From NCBI GenBank assembly GCA_030667105.1, contig DAOUWN010000166.1:1-5635 (forward strand): a stretch of 5,635 bases of DNA, given 5' to 3'. The notes beneath the pieces were generated by a model. That model did no database searches and was not told the DNA's origin. It worked only from the letters and a program-made list of their open reading frames with translations. The DNA is from Deltaproteobacteria bacterium. GTDB taxonomy: Bacteria > Desulfobacterota > Desulfobacteria > C00003060. Position numbers and translations under genes: made by a program. Within the stretch, counting starts at the first letter, position 1; each line of letters starts with the position of its first letter. This document shows, piece after piece, positions 1 through 5,635 of the stretch.

Positions 1-1229
1 TATAATATCATGGCCAAGACCATGGTGAACGGCAGGGTCACGATCCACGAAAGGCCGATGTTTTTGAGAATACGTAAGTCCAGCGTGCCCATGCCACGCA
101 TGATTCCTACCCCCACTACGGAGCCCACAAGCACGTGGGTGGTTGAAACCGGAAGCCCCAGTCGGGAGCAGATCAAGATCGTTGTGGCGGCCCCGAATTG
201 TGCACAAAATCCTCGGATCGGGGTGATCTCGGTAATGTCTCTTCCGATAGTCTCCATGACGCGAGTGCCAAAGGCTATAAGTCCCCCGCCCACAGCAATA
301 CCGCCCGCAACAAGCATCCAGATGGGAACTTCCACCTGGAGGACCACTGACTTCGTCTTAACCACGGAAAAGATGGCCGCAAGGGGGCCGATGGCATTGG
401 CCACGTCATTGGCCCCATGGGCAAAGGCAACGTAACACGCCGTGAGGACCTGAAGCTGGGCAAAAACACACTCCACCGGAGACATGCCCTGTTGCCCGGG
501 GCGCACGTTGCATTTGAGATGAACCTGCCAGCGCACCCATTTTTTGCCAAACAAGCCGGCCAAAGCTGCGACAGGCAAAGTCATTAACATTGTATGAAAA
601 AAGCCGATTTCGAGATGGAGGTTTTTGAGGCCTTTAAATATGAATGAAAGAATCAGCACCATAGCCACGAGAAAGATCAAAGCCGGGGCGTAGTGGATTG
701 CCGCTGTGTGAGGGTCTCTGGCAGACAGGATCTTTTTCTCAGTAAAATAGAAAACACCTCCCGCAACACACGCGCCTGCAGCAGGAGAAACAACCCAGCT
801 GATAGCGATAGTGATGATTTTGTTCCAGCTAACCGCGCCTGCACCAACACTAATAATGCCAAAGCCCACGACAGCCCCAACAATGGCGTGGGTGGTGGAG
901 ACAGGAAGGCCGAAATATGTGGCCAGGTGCACCCAGAGGCCAGCGGAGAGCAGAGCGGCAAACATTCCAAGCATCAATTTGTTGGGTTCGCTGGTGAGCA
1001 ATGTCGGGTCGATTATGCCTTTGCTAATGGTGCTGGTCACATGCCCCCCTGCAAGAACAGCCCCAAGGAGATTGGCAATGATGGAAATCCACAAGGCCTG
1101 TTTGAGAGTAATGGCCCGAGAACCTACCGAGGTTCCCATGGCATTGGCCAGATCATTAGCCCCAATGTTGGCCGCCACGTAAAGGCCAATCAGTGCGGCA
1201 AAGGATAGGACAACAATATCGATACTCAT
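1..1229 (-). CDS. pit: PiT-family inorganic phosphate transporter (3' end cut by window edge)
   Basis: This is an inner-membrane, low-affinity phosphate permease of the PiT family, which generally moves phosphate (often as metal-phosphate) with a cation gradient. I translated 409 complete codons from the ATG at 1229 with no frameshift or internal stop. The family's two-fold internal repeat is clear: GANDLANA at residues 23-30 and GANDVANA at 272-279, each followed about 85 residues later by LPVSTTH (108-114 and 359-365). Long hydrophobic segments flank these motifs, and a polar stretch near residues 227-255 (FGKKWVRWQVHLKCN...) looks like the central cytoplasmic loop between the halves. The length suggests only a few residues are missing; the two bases left at the edge read TA, so the next codon is Tyr or a stop. 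The start is the first ATG after an in-frame TAA at 1277-1275, and no strong ribosome-binding site precedes it. It follows the cysteine-cluster gene by 56 bp on the same strand. A DUF47 partner, common next to PiT genes, is not inside the window. Confidence 0.95.
   Translation of the reverse strand, partial: MSIDIVVLSFAALIGLYVAANIGANDLANAMGTSVGSRAITLKQALWISIIANLLGAVLAGGHVTSTISKGIIDPTLLTSEPNKLMLGMFAALLSAGLWVHLATYFGLPVSTTHAIVGAVVGFGIISVGAGAVSWNKIITIAISWVVSPAAGACVAGGVFYFTEKKILSARDPHTAAIHYAPALIFLVAMVLILSFIFKGLKNLHLEIGFFHTMLMTLPVAALAGLFGKKWVRWQVHLKCNVRPGQQGMSPVECVFAQLQVLTACYVAFAHGANDVANAIGPLAAIFSVVKTKSVVLQVEVPIWMLVAGGIAVGGGLIAFGTRVMETIGRDITEITPIRGFCAQFGAATTILICSRLGLPVSTTHVLVGSVVGVGIMRGMGTLDLRILKNIGLSWIVTLPFTMVLAMIL
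393..416 (-). repeat. PiT signature motif, C-terminal copy (GANDVANA)
   Basis: Encodes residues 272-279 of the phosphate transporter, preceded by His271. It is the second-half counterpart of 1140-1163. The matching LPVSTTH motifs of the two halves lie at 888-908 and 135-155. Both halves keep their key residues, so neither half looks degenerate. Confidence 0.85.
1140..1163 (-). repeat. PiT signature motif, N-terminal copy (GANDLANA)
   Basis: Encodes residues 23-30 of the phosphate transporter. It pairs with the copy at 393-416 (GANDVANA, seven of eight residues identical) and marks the first half of the ancient PiT internal duplication. The conserved Asn and Asp of these motifs are known in the family to be needed for transport. 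Confidence 0.85.
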
Positions 1230-1285
1230 GTCTTTGTATGGTGTGCGGATGATTGTGGTTGGTCGGGTTAGTCGTTATTATTCTT

Positions 1286-1915
1286 TCAGTGAGATAGTGT
1301 CAATGGATTTTGACGGTTTCGTAAGATTCTCGGCGGTCCCTTGATGAGCATCTCGGCTATGGTGAGTCTTACCTTGGGCAGGGCATTGTTTTCCTGTTCT
1401 ACAAAGGCCATTTCCAATGAGGCAAGATTCTGGTAGAAGCTTGTTCTATCGAGAACGGGGATCTCTTTAAGATGCGAGCAGACCTGTTGGCATCTGAAAC
1501 AGCCCGGAAAGTTCATCTTTTTGCCGTCCGGCCTGACATAGCTGTTCGGGACGCCATGCATGCGGCATATCATGAGCCTGTGGTCGTAAAGCCGGCAGCG
1601 CCCGTCATGGTTCAGGGGGCACATGATGCGGGGTCTGAGACCACGCCCCAATAGCGCATGGCTCTCACTGACATACTTGGCGGCCCTGTTCATGAACTCC
1701 TGCTGCTCTTTCTGGGGGCAAGATTTTATGCCCTCCCATAGGTAGGCCCATTCCACATAGGTATGGTGCTGGAAATAGGTGGCGCAGCAATTGTCAGGAC
1801 ATCCGCGGCATGAGAGGCCGATCTTGTCTGCCGTCCGATTGTACGCCTTTTCCATATCGGAATAGAGACGGGAGAGATCGTGAAGCAGTGTATTTTTTGA
1901 CGTTTTTTCTGGCAT
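1286..1915 (-). CDS. YkgJ/FliB-like CxxCxxxCC cysteine-cluster protein
   Basis: A soluble protein of 209 residues without signal peptide or membrane segment. It carries C36-x2-C39-x3-C43-C44, then C99-x7-C107-x9-C117 within CPLNHDGRCRLYDHRLMICRMHG, and a third set C139-x2-C142-x3-C146. This pattern is that of the putative zinc- or iron-chelating family PF03692, which includes YkgJ and the flagellin lysine methylase FliB. Most members have no known function, and no flagellar genes are seen here, so I assign none. The cysteines probably bind a metal or an Fe-S cluster; that is inference. The ATG at 1915 directly follows an in-frame TAA, so no longer start is possible, and no good ribosome-binding site is visible. 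The C-terminal 50 or so residues after the cysteines carry no recognised motif, and part of the tail coincides with a short repeat (1311-1324). The gene precedes the phosphate transporter by 56 bp and diverges from the Nudix gene. Confidence 0.88.
   Translation of the reverse strand: MPEKTSKNTLLHDLSRLYSDMEKAYNRTADKIGLSCRGCPDNCCATYFQHHTYVEWAYLWEGIKSCPQKEQQEFMNRAAKYVSESHALLGRGLRPRIMCPLNHDGRCRLYDHRLMICRMHGVPNSYVRPDGKKMNFPGCFRCQQVCSHLKEIPVLDRTSFYQNLASLEMAFVEQENNALPKVRLTIAEMLIKGPPRILRNRQNPLTLSH
1311..1324 (+). repeat. 14-bp direct repeat, copy 1 (inside the 3' end of the cysteine-cluster gene)
   Basis: Reads TGACGGTTTCGTAA on the plus strand and matches 1932-1945 at 13 of 14 bases in the same orientation. 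It lies within codons 198-202 of the cysteine-cluster gene, eight residues from its C-terminus. Confidence 0.5.
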
Positions 1916-1931
1916 TTAACTGGTGTTTGTG

Positions 1932-1945
1932 TGACGGTTTTGTAA
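1932..1945 (+). repeat. 14-bp direct repeat, copy 2 (divergent intergenic spacer)
   Basis: Reads TGACGGTTTTGTAA on the plus strand. It is the partner of 1311-1324, with a single C/T difference. It sits 16 bp upstream of the cysteine-cluster start codon, between the two divergent genes, where a promoter or regulatory site would be expected. Confidence 0.5.
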
Positions 1946-1994
1946 AAAGTCGGTTTCAGATCAAAAACCCCCTATCACGAGCACGTGAAAAGAG

Positions 1995-2001
1995 AAAGGA
2001 G
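1995..2001 (+). promoter_or_regulatory. Ribosome-binding site of the Nudix gene
   Basis: AAAGGAG ends six bases before the ATG at 2008. It decides the start: the frame stays open upstream to 1810, but that extension runs antisense through the 5' part of the cysteine-cluster gene and has no comparable site. Confidence 0.85.
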
Positions 2002-2007
2002 AATTCC

Positions 2008-2541
2008 ATGTCTGTAAAGGTGCACAAGATCACGAATCTCTACCACGGCAGGGTGTTTGACGTTGTCCTTGAGAGAGTAACGTTGCCAAACGGATTGATC
2101 AAAGACCGGGAGATCGTTCGACATTCCGGCGCCGCGGCCATGGTGCCTCTCATGGATAGCGGCAAGATTCTTTTGATCAAGCAGTACCGCCATGCAGTGG
2201 GCGAATTTCTGTGGGAGATCCCTGCCGGGACTCTGGAGCAGGATGAAGCTCCCATTGAATGTGCCAGGCGGGAACTGGTGGAAGAGACCGGATATGAAGC
2301 CAAGAACTTTGAGGAAATTGCCGAAATTCTGCCCGCCCCTGGATACACTGACGAGCACATCCACATCTATCTGGCCACGGGGTTGAAATTAGTTGAGCAG
2401 AACCTTGATGATGACGAGGTCCTGGAGCTTCGGCCCACGGACTTTGATAAAGCTCTTGAGATGATAACGGCAGGCGAGATTCAGGACGCCAAGACCATAA
2501 CAGGTCTCTTGCTGACCTCCTTGAAAACGGGATTACGTTGA
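2008..2541 (+). CDS. nudF: Nudix hydrolase, ADP-ribose pyrophosphatase type
   Basis: Predicted cytoplasmic enzyme of 177 residues that splits ADP-ribose, or a related nucleoside diphosphate sugar, into AMP and a sugar phosphate. The Nudix box is a perfect match to GX5EX7REUXEEXGU at residues 74-96: G74, E80, R88, E89, E92, E93 and G95, with the glutamates expected to bind the catalytic divalent metal. P111, in PAPGYTDE, lies about 15 residues after the box, where ADP-ribose pyrophosphatases have a characteristic proline. The stretch before the box (LLIKQYRHAVGEFLWEIPAGTLE) is also typical of that subfamily. The length is close to that of short bacterial NudF proteins. Substrate is inferred from subfamily motifs; other NDP-sugars remain possible. 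It is transcribed alone, divergent from the cysteine-cluster gene and convergent with glyS, whose 3' end it overlaps by 9 bp. No factor-independent terminator was found after its stop. Confidence 0.92.
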   Translation: MSVKVHKITNLYHGRVFDVVLERVTLPNGLIKDREIVRHSGAAAMVPLMDSGKILLIKQYRHAVGEFLWEIPAGTLEQDEAPIECARRELVEETGYEAKNFEEIAEILPAPGYTDEHIHIYLATGLKLVEQNLDDDEVLELRPTDFDKALEMITAGEIQDAKTITGLLLTSLKTGLR

Positions 2542-4632
2542 AATCTTCGAAAAATCGGCAAAGATGGCAAAAAGGTCGGCGATTTCTCCAAGCAGGGCCA
2601 GGCGGTTTTGCTTGAGGCTCTTGTCGTCGGTTAGGACCATAACCCCATCAAAAAAGCCGTCCACCGGCCCTTTCAGGGTGGACACCGCCAGTAGAGCACG
2701 ATCAAAGGCCGCCTTTCCTATGTCTTCGGATATTTCCTGTTTCACCTTTTGAAAGGCGTCATAAAGTAGTTGCTCGCACGGTTCCCGAAACATGCCGGGA
2801 TCTGTTTGAACTCGGTGGGCATCGGGCGCAATGTCGCCTGTTTGCCGGGCTTTTCTAATGATGTTCACCACACGTTTAAAGGCCGTGGCAAGGGGCTCAA
2901 AATCCGGTTTGGTCTTCAGGTCTTGCAATGCGGCTGTTCGTTTTAGTACTGCCGGGATATTGTCAACGGAAGCGCTTACCACAGCAGCAATCAGATCCTT
3001 GGCAAAGCCCTGTTCTGCCAGCAGGTGTTCCATGCGATGCTGGAAAAACGTGAGGACCTTGCGGGCGGTTTGCTCCTGGTCTTCGGATATCTTGTCGTTG
3101 AAAAGCTCAAGGCTCTTTAGAATGAGTCCCTTAAGAGAGGTGGAAATGCTCCTTGCCAGCATGATCTGGATGATCCCCGCAGCCTGGCGTCTCAGGGCAT
3201 AGGGGTCTGTTGTCCCGGTAGGAATCAGACCAATCCCAAAGCAGCCGCAGATCGTATCCAGCTTATCAGCCATGCTCAGCAGGGCGCCGGCAGGCGTTTC
3301 GGGGAGCGCCCCTCCGGCATGGGCCGGCAGATAGTGTTCCTCAATGGCCCGGGCCACAGCCTCTGGTTCCCCTGAGCGGGCTGCATAAATGCGCCCCATG
3401 ACCCCTTGGAGCTTTGGGAATTCATTGACCATTTGACATGTAAGGTCTGATTTACACAACCATGCGGCCCGCGATACTGTTGTCTTTAGCTCCGGAAGTG
3501 TCAACTCTGCGAGGCGCTCGGCGAGTTTTTGAGTTCGACTCACCTTTTCGAACATCGATCCCAGTTTCGCCTGAAAGAGTACTCCTTTGAGCCTGTCCAC
3601 CATTTCGTGAGGAGGGCTCTTTGCGTCAGTCTCAAAGAAAAAGCGTGCATCTTCGAGCCTGGCCCGAAGCACGCGCTCGTGTCCCGAAGTTATTACTGCC
3701 ATGTCTTCGGCAGGGGTGTTGTTGACCGCGATGAAACAGGGCAACAGCTCGTTATCGGAGTTGACTACGGCAAAGTATTTCTGGTGTTCCCGCATGGCGG
3801 TGATCAGGACTTCACCGGGGACTTTGAGAAAACCCTTGTCAAAGGTTCCGGCCGACACGGCAACGTACTCCACCAGATGGGTGACTGTGTCAAGCAAGTC
3901 ATTATCAGGAAGGATTCTGCCACCCAGATTACGAGCAGCTTTTGCTATTTCCATTTCTATCTTTTTCTTCCGTTCGCTTATGTCCGCCAGAACAAAGGCA
4001 GACCGGAGCGCAGGGACGTATTCGGAAGCATCCCTGACGGCAATGGATCTTGGATCCATAAAGCGATGACCAGGGGTTCGTCGACCGCTCTTGATACTTT
4101 CGAGCCTGAAAGGGATGATCCGGTCTCCTAAAAGGGCCAGGATGGAATGAATCGGCCTGGCAAAAGCCAGACTCAGATCGGCCCAGCGCATGGTCTTTGG
4201 AAAGGGAATAGCAGCAATCACTTCCGGGATAATGGTTTGAAGGAGCCTCAGGGATGCCTCTCCTCGTTCGGTTTTCCTGACACACACATAATCGCCTTTG
4301 GCTGTTTCCTTGATGGTCAGACAGTTCACCGAAATGCCCTGACTCTTTGCAAAACCTTCTGCTGCCCTCGTAGGCCGTCCTTCGGAGTCAAGGGCCACTG
4401 CCTTTGGAGGGCCTAGAACCTCTTTGCTGATGGACGCTTGCCGTTCAGAGACATCTTGAACTATCAGGGCAAGACGCCTCGGGGTTCCAAAGGTCTGCAC
4501 ATTTTTGGCGTGTTCGATGCGGGCCTGTGACAGTTTCTGGTCCATGAGAGTTGCCATGGCCTCAAGGGCGGGTGTGATATATCCCGCAGGTATCTCCTCG
4601 GTCACGATTTCAATGAGTAAAGATCCGGACAT
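2533..4632 (-). CDS. glyS: Glycyl-tRNA synthetase, beta subunit
   Basis: Beta subunit of the bacterial alpha2beta2 glycyl-tRNA synthetase, which charges tRNA-Gly with glycine in the cytoplasm; the beta chain mainly recognises and binds the tRNA. At 699 residues it is near the usual length of about 690. Family landmarks occur in order: SLLIEIVTEEIPAGYI (4-19), FGTPRRLALIV (48-58), KTMRWADLSLAFARPIH (146-162), GHRFMDP (188-194), VLITAMREHQKYFAV (275-289), GHERVLRARLEDARFFFETD (317-336), DLTCQMVNEFPKLQGVMGRIYA (396-417) and ADKLDTICGCFGIGLIPTGTTDPYALRR (455-482). The C-terminal part (about 585-699), ending in VMVLTDDKSLKQNRLALLGEIADLF, is the helical anticodon-binding region. The reading frame is intact. 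The ATG at 4632 has GAGGGA eight bases upstream. It lies 29 bp behind glyQ, so the two subunits are almost certainly cotranscribed. Its stop overlaps the convergent Nudix gene. Confidence 0.97.
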   Translation of the reverse strand: MSGSLLIEIVTEEIPAGYITPALEAMATLMDQKLSQARIEHAKNVQTFGTPRRLALIVQDVSERQASISKEVLGPPKAVALDSEGRPTRAAEGFAKSQGISVNCLTIKETAKGDYVCVRKTERGEASLRLLQTIIPEVIAAIPFPKTMRWADLSLAFARPIHSILALLGDRIIPFRLESIKSGRRTPGHRFMDPRSIAVRDASEYVPALRSAFVLADISERKKKIEMEIAKAARNLGGRILPDNDLLDTVTHLVEYVAVSAGTFDKGFLKVPGEVLITAMREHQKYFAVVNSDNELLPCFIAVNNTPAEDMAVITSGHERVLRARLEDARFFFETDAKSPPHEMVDRLKGVLFQAKLGSMFEKVSRTQKLAERLAELTLPELKTTVSRAAWLCKSDLTCQMVNEFPKLQGVMGRIYAARSGEPEAVARAIEEHYLPAHAGGALPETPAGALLSMADKLDTICGCFGIGLIPTGTTDPYALRRQAAGIIQIMLARSISTSLKGLILKSLELFNDKISEDQEQTARKVLTFFQHRMEHLLAEQGFAKDLIAAVVSASVDNIPAVLKRTAALQDLKTKPDFEPLATAFKRVVNIIRKARQTGDIAPDAHRVQTDPGMFREPCEQLLYDAFQKVKQEISEDIGKAAFDRALLAVSTLKGPVDGFFDGVMVLTDDKSLKQNRLALLGEIADLFAIFADFSKIST

Positions 4633-4640
4633 CTAGATTA

Positions 4641-4646
4641 TCCCTC
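4641..4646 (-). promoter_or_regulatory. Ribosome-binding site of glyS
   Basis: On the minus strand this reads GAGGGA, followed by eight bases and the glyS ATG at 4632. It lies in the 29-bp glyQ-glyS spacer, so glyS has its own translation start signal. Confidence 0.75.
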
Positions 4647-4661
4647 GTGTTTGATGAGCAG

Positions 4662-5543
4662 TTATTTAGCCCTCTGCTCAAGTAACGGGAATCCCATGGT
4701 TTTTCTTTGTTCGAAATAGGCCGCGCCGCAGGCCCGCGCAAGATTCCTCACGCGGGCGATGTAGCCCGTTCTTTCGGTAACGCTTATGGCGCCGCGAGCG
4801 TCCAGCAGGTTAAAAACATGGGAACACTTCAGGCAGTATTCATAGGCTGGCAGCACCAGAGACCCGGCAATAACACGCTGGCATTCAGCCTCATACATGT
4901 CAAAGAGGGTGAGGAGCATTTTGACATCAGACTGTTCGAAGTTGTATGTGGAATGCTCTACTTCCGCCTGATGGTGCAGGTCTCCGTAGGTGATGGAATC
5001 GTTCCATTTCAGGTCATAAACGTTGTCTATACCTTGCAGATACATGGCAATACGTTCCAGGCCGTATGTGATTTCAACAGAGACCGGATCGAGCTCAATA
5101 CTTGCAGCCTGTTGGAAGTACGTAAACTGGGTGATTTCCATTCCGTCAAGCCACACTTCCCACCCAAGGCCGGATGCTCCAAGGGTCGGTGATTCCCAAT
5201 CATCTTCCACAAAGCGGATGTCGTGGGCCAGGAGGTCCAACCCGAGGGCTTTCAGGCTTCTCAGGTACATGTCCTGGATCTTAAGTGGGGAAGGCTTGAG
5301 AATAACCTGATATTGGTAGTAGTGTTGAAGCCGGTTGGGATTCTCTCCGTAGCGACCGTCCGTGGGCCGGCGAGAAGGTTCCACGTAGGCTACCCGCCAG
5401 GGTTCGGGACCGAGGACTCTTAGAAGGGTATCCGGATGAAAGGTTCCTGCCCCGACTTCAATGTCGTAGGGTTGCTGCAGGATGCAACCGTGTCGTGCCC
5501 AGAATTTTTCAAGGGCCTGGATGAGTTTCTGAAAGGTCAGCAT
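4662..5543 (-). CDS. glyQ: Glycyl-tRNA synthetase, alpha subunit
   Basis: Alpha, catalytic subunit of the tetrameric bacterial glycyl-tRNA synthetase: it activates glycine with ATP and transfers it to tRNA-Gly together with the beta chain. The 293 residues match the family over their whole length. Visible landmarks are [17 protein letters not shown] (23-39), the class II motif 2 region around [27 protein letters not shown] (54-80), [20 protein letters not shown] (112-131), [11 protein letters not shown] (135-145) and motif 3, [12 protein letters not shown] (160-171), with its conserved Arg164. The C-terminus has [12 protein letters not shown] (247-258). The start chosen is the ATG at 5543, preceded by AGAAGGA at good spacing and agreeing with the family's N-terminus. 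An in-frame ATG at 5567 would add eight residues (MTYVEGNN) but lacks such a site. It is the first visible gene of the glyQ-glyS pair. No tRNA-sensing leader or attenuator is recognisable in the short visible upstream region. Confidence 0.97.
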   Translation of the reverse strand: MLTFQKLIQALEKFWARHGCILQQPYDIEVGAGTFHPDTLLRVLGPEPWRVAYVEPSRRPTDGRYGENPNRLQHYYQYQVILKPSPLKIQDMYLRSLKALGLDLLAHDIRFVEDDWESPTLGASGLGWEVWLDGMEITQFTYFQQAASIELDPVSVEITYGLERIAMYLQGIDNVYDLKWNDSITYGDLHHQAEVEHSTYNFEQSDVKMLLTLFDMYEAECQRVIAGSLVLPAYEYCLKCSHVFNLLDARGAISVTERTGYIARVRNLARACGAAYFEQRKTMGFPLLEQRAK

Positions 5544-5549
5544 GTTGTT

Positions 5550-5556
5550 TCCTTCT
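5550..5556 (-). promoter_or_regulatory. Ribosome-binding site of glyQ
   Basis: On the minus strand this reads AGAAGGA, six bases before the ATG at 5543. It favours that start over the in-frame ATG at 5567. Confidence 0.75.
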
Positions 5557-5578
5557 ACATACGTCATTCAGGGCTCCG

Positions 5579-5635
5579 TCATTCTCGAAGGTAGTCCAGT
5601 GAAATCATAGAGATTGTCGCCGGATCGATTTTTGA
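5579..5635 (-). CDS. Possible C-terminal tail of an upstream gene (partial)
   Basis: Reading in from the right edge on the minus strand, one frame gives an 18-residue tail, SKIDPATISMISLDYLRE, ending in TGA at 5581-5579, 35 bp before glyQ. A second frame is open too and ends in TGA at 5570-5568, giving a tail that finishes FTGLPSRMTEP. Either would place a gene in the same direction just upstream of glyQ, as expected if glyQ sits inside a longer operon. Too little is present to choose between frames or name a product, and it may be non-coding leader DNA. Confidence 0.25.
   Translation of the reverse strand, partial: SKIDPATISMISLDYLRE

Larger units (their letters stand above)
1916..2007. promoter_or_regulatory. 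Divergent intergenic spacer, presumed promoters of both flanking genes
   Basis: This 92-bp spacer is the only non-coding DNA between two divergently oriented genes, so it should hold promoters for both, possibly reaching into the 5' end of the cysteine-cluster gene. I looked for -35/-10 pairs on both strands. TTGACG at 1897-1902 (plus) and TTGATC read on the minus strand near 1957-1962 resemble -35 boxes, but neither has a convincing -10 box at normal spacing. The assignment therefore rests on gene layout, not on a recognised promoter. Confidence 0.4.

Noticed and set aside
10..1208. Plus-strand open frames (10-435, 693-1208, 811-1182) opposite the phosphate transporter
   Set aside because: The minus strand reads a continuous, fully recognisable PiT protein here; these are antisense shadows rich in Pro/Thr/Ala with no domain.
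1810..2007. Upstream extension of the Nudix reading frame, adding 66 residues before MSVKVHK
   Set aside because: It runs antisense through the start of the cysteine-cluster gene, has low-complexity basic composition unlike Nudix N-termini, and the strong ribosome-binding site is at 1995-2001.
2550..2593. Possible terminator hairpin after the Nudix gene (AAATCG ... CGATTT)
   Set aside because: Only six paired bases around a loop of more than 20 bases, no following T-run, and it lies within the glyS coding sequence.
3529..4131. 200-residue plus-strand open frame opposite glyS
   Set aside because: glyS is intact and family-like across the whole stretch; the antisense product has no motif or ribosome-binding site that I can recognise.
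4707..5192. 161-residue plus-strand open frame opposite glyQ
   Set aside because: Antisense to the highly conserved part of glyQ, whose codon constraint explains the open frame.
5544..5635. T-box or glycine riboswitch leader ahead of glyQ
   Set aside because: No tRNA-like specifier, antiterminator bulge or paired glycine-aptamer pattern is visible in the short leader, and a possible gene end fills part of it.

Overview
The window is a compact, housekeeping-type piece of bacterial chromosome carrying five confidently identified protein genes, plus a probable sixth entering at the right edge. Almost all of it is coding and base composition is moderate. The two-subunit (alpha2beta2) glycyl-tRNA synthetase in glyQ-glyS order, the PiT-type phosphate transporter and the cysteine-cluster protein together fit a Gram-negative, Desulfobacterota-like (former Deltaproteobacteria) genome. 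That placement is an inference from gene content and protein style; there is no rRNA or other marker to settle it.

Layout from left to right. Positions 1-1229 (minus strand) hold an almost complete PiT inorganic phosphate transporter whose last few residues lie outside the left edge. Positions 1286-1915 (minus) hold a soluble CxxCxxxCC cysteine-cluster protein of the YkgJ/FliB-like family, 56 bp upstream of the transporter and in the same direction, so the two may be cotranscribed. A 92-bp divergent spacer (1916-2007) separates it from a Nudix hydrolase of the ADP-ribose pyrophosphatase type at 2008-2541 (plus). That gene runs head-on into glyS (2533-4632, minus), and the two stop-codon ends overlap by 9 bp. 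glyQ (4662-5543, minus) lies 29 bp upstream of glyS. To its right, 5544-5635 holds the glyQ ribosome-binding site and probably the tail of another minus-strand gene.

Functionally, glyQ and glyS encode the alpha and beta subunits of one enzyme and form an evident translation operon. The Nudix enzyme is a stand-alone nucleotide-sugar clean-up function on the opposite strand. The phosphate transporter and the cysteine-cluster protein are adjacent, but no functional link can be shown from this window.

I found no mobile element, CRISPR array, tRNA/rRNA gene, toxin-antitoxin pair or defence-like cassette, and no evidence of an undescribed multi-gene system. The most noteworthy non-coding signal is a near-identical 14-bp sequence (13 of 14 bases) present in the same orientation near both ends of the cysteine-cluster gene, one copy of which is read as protein at its C-terminus.
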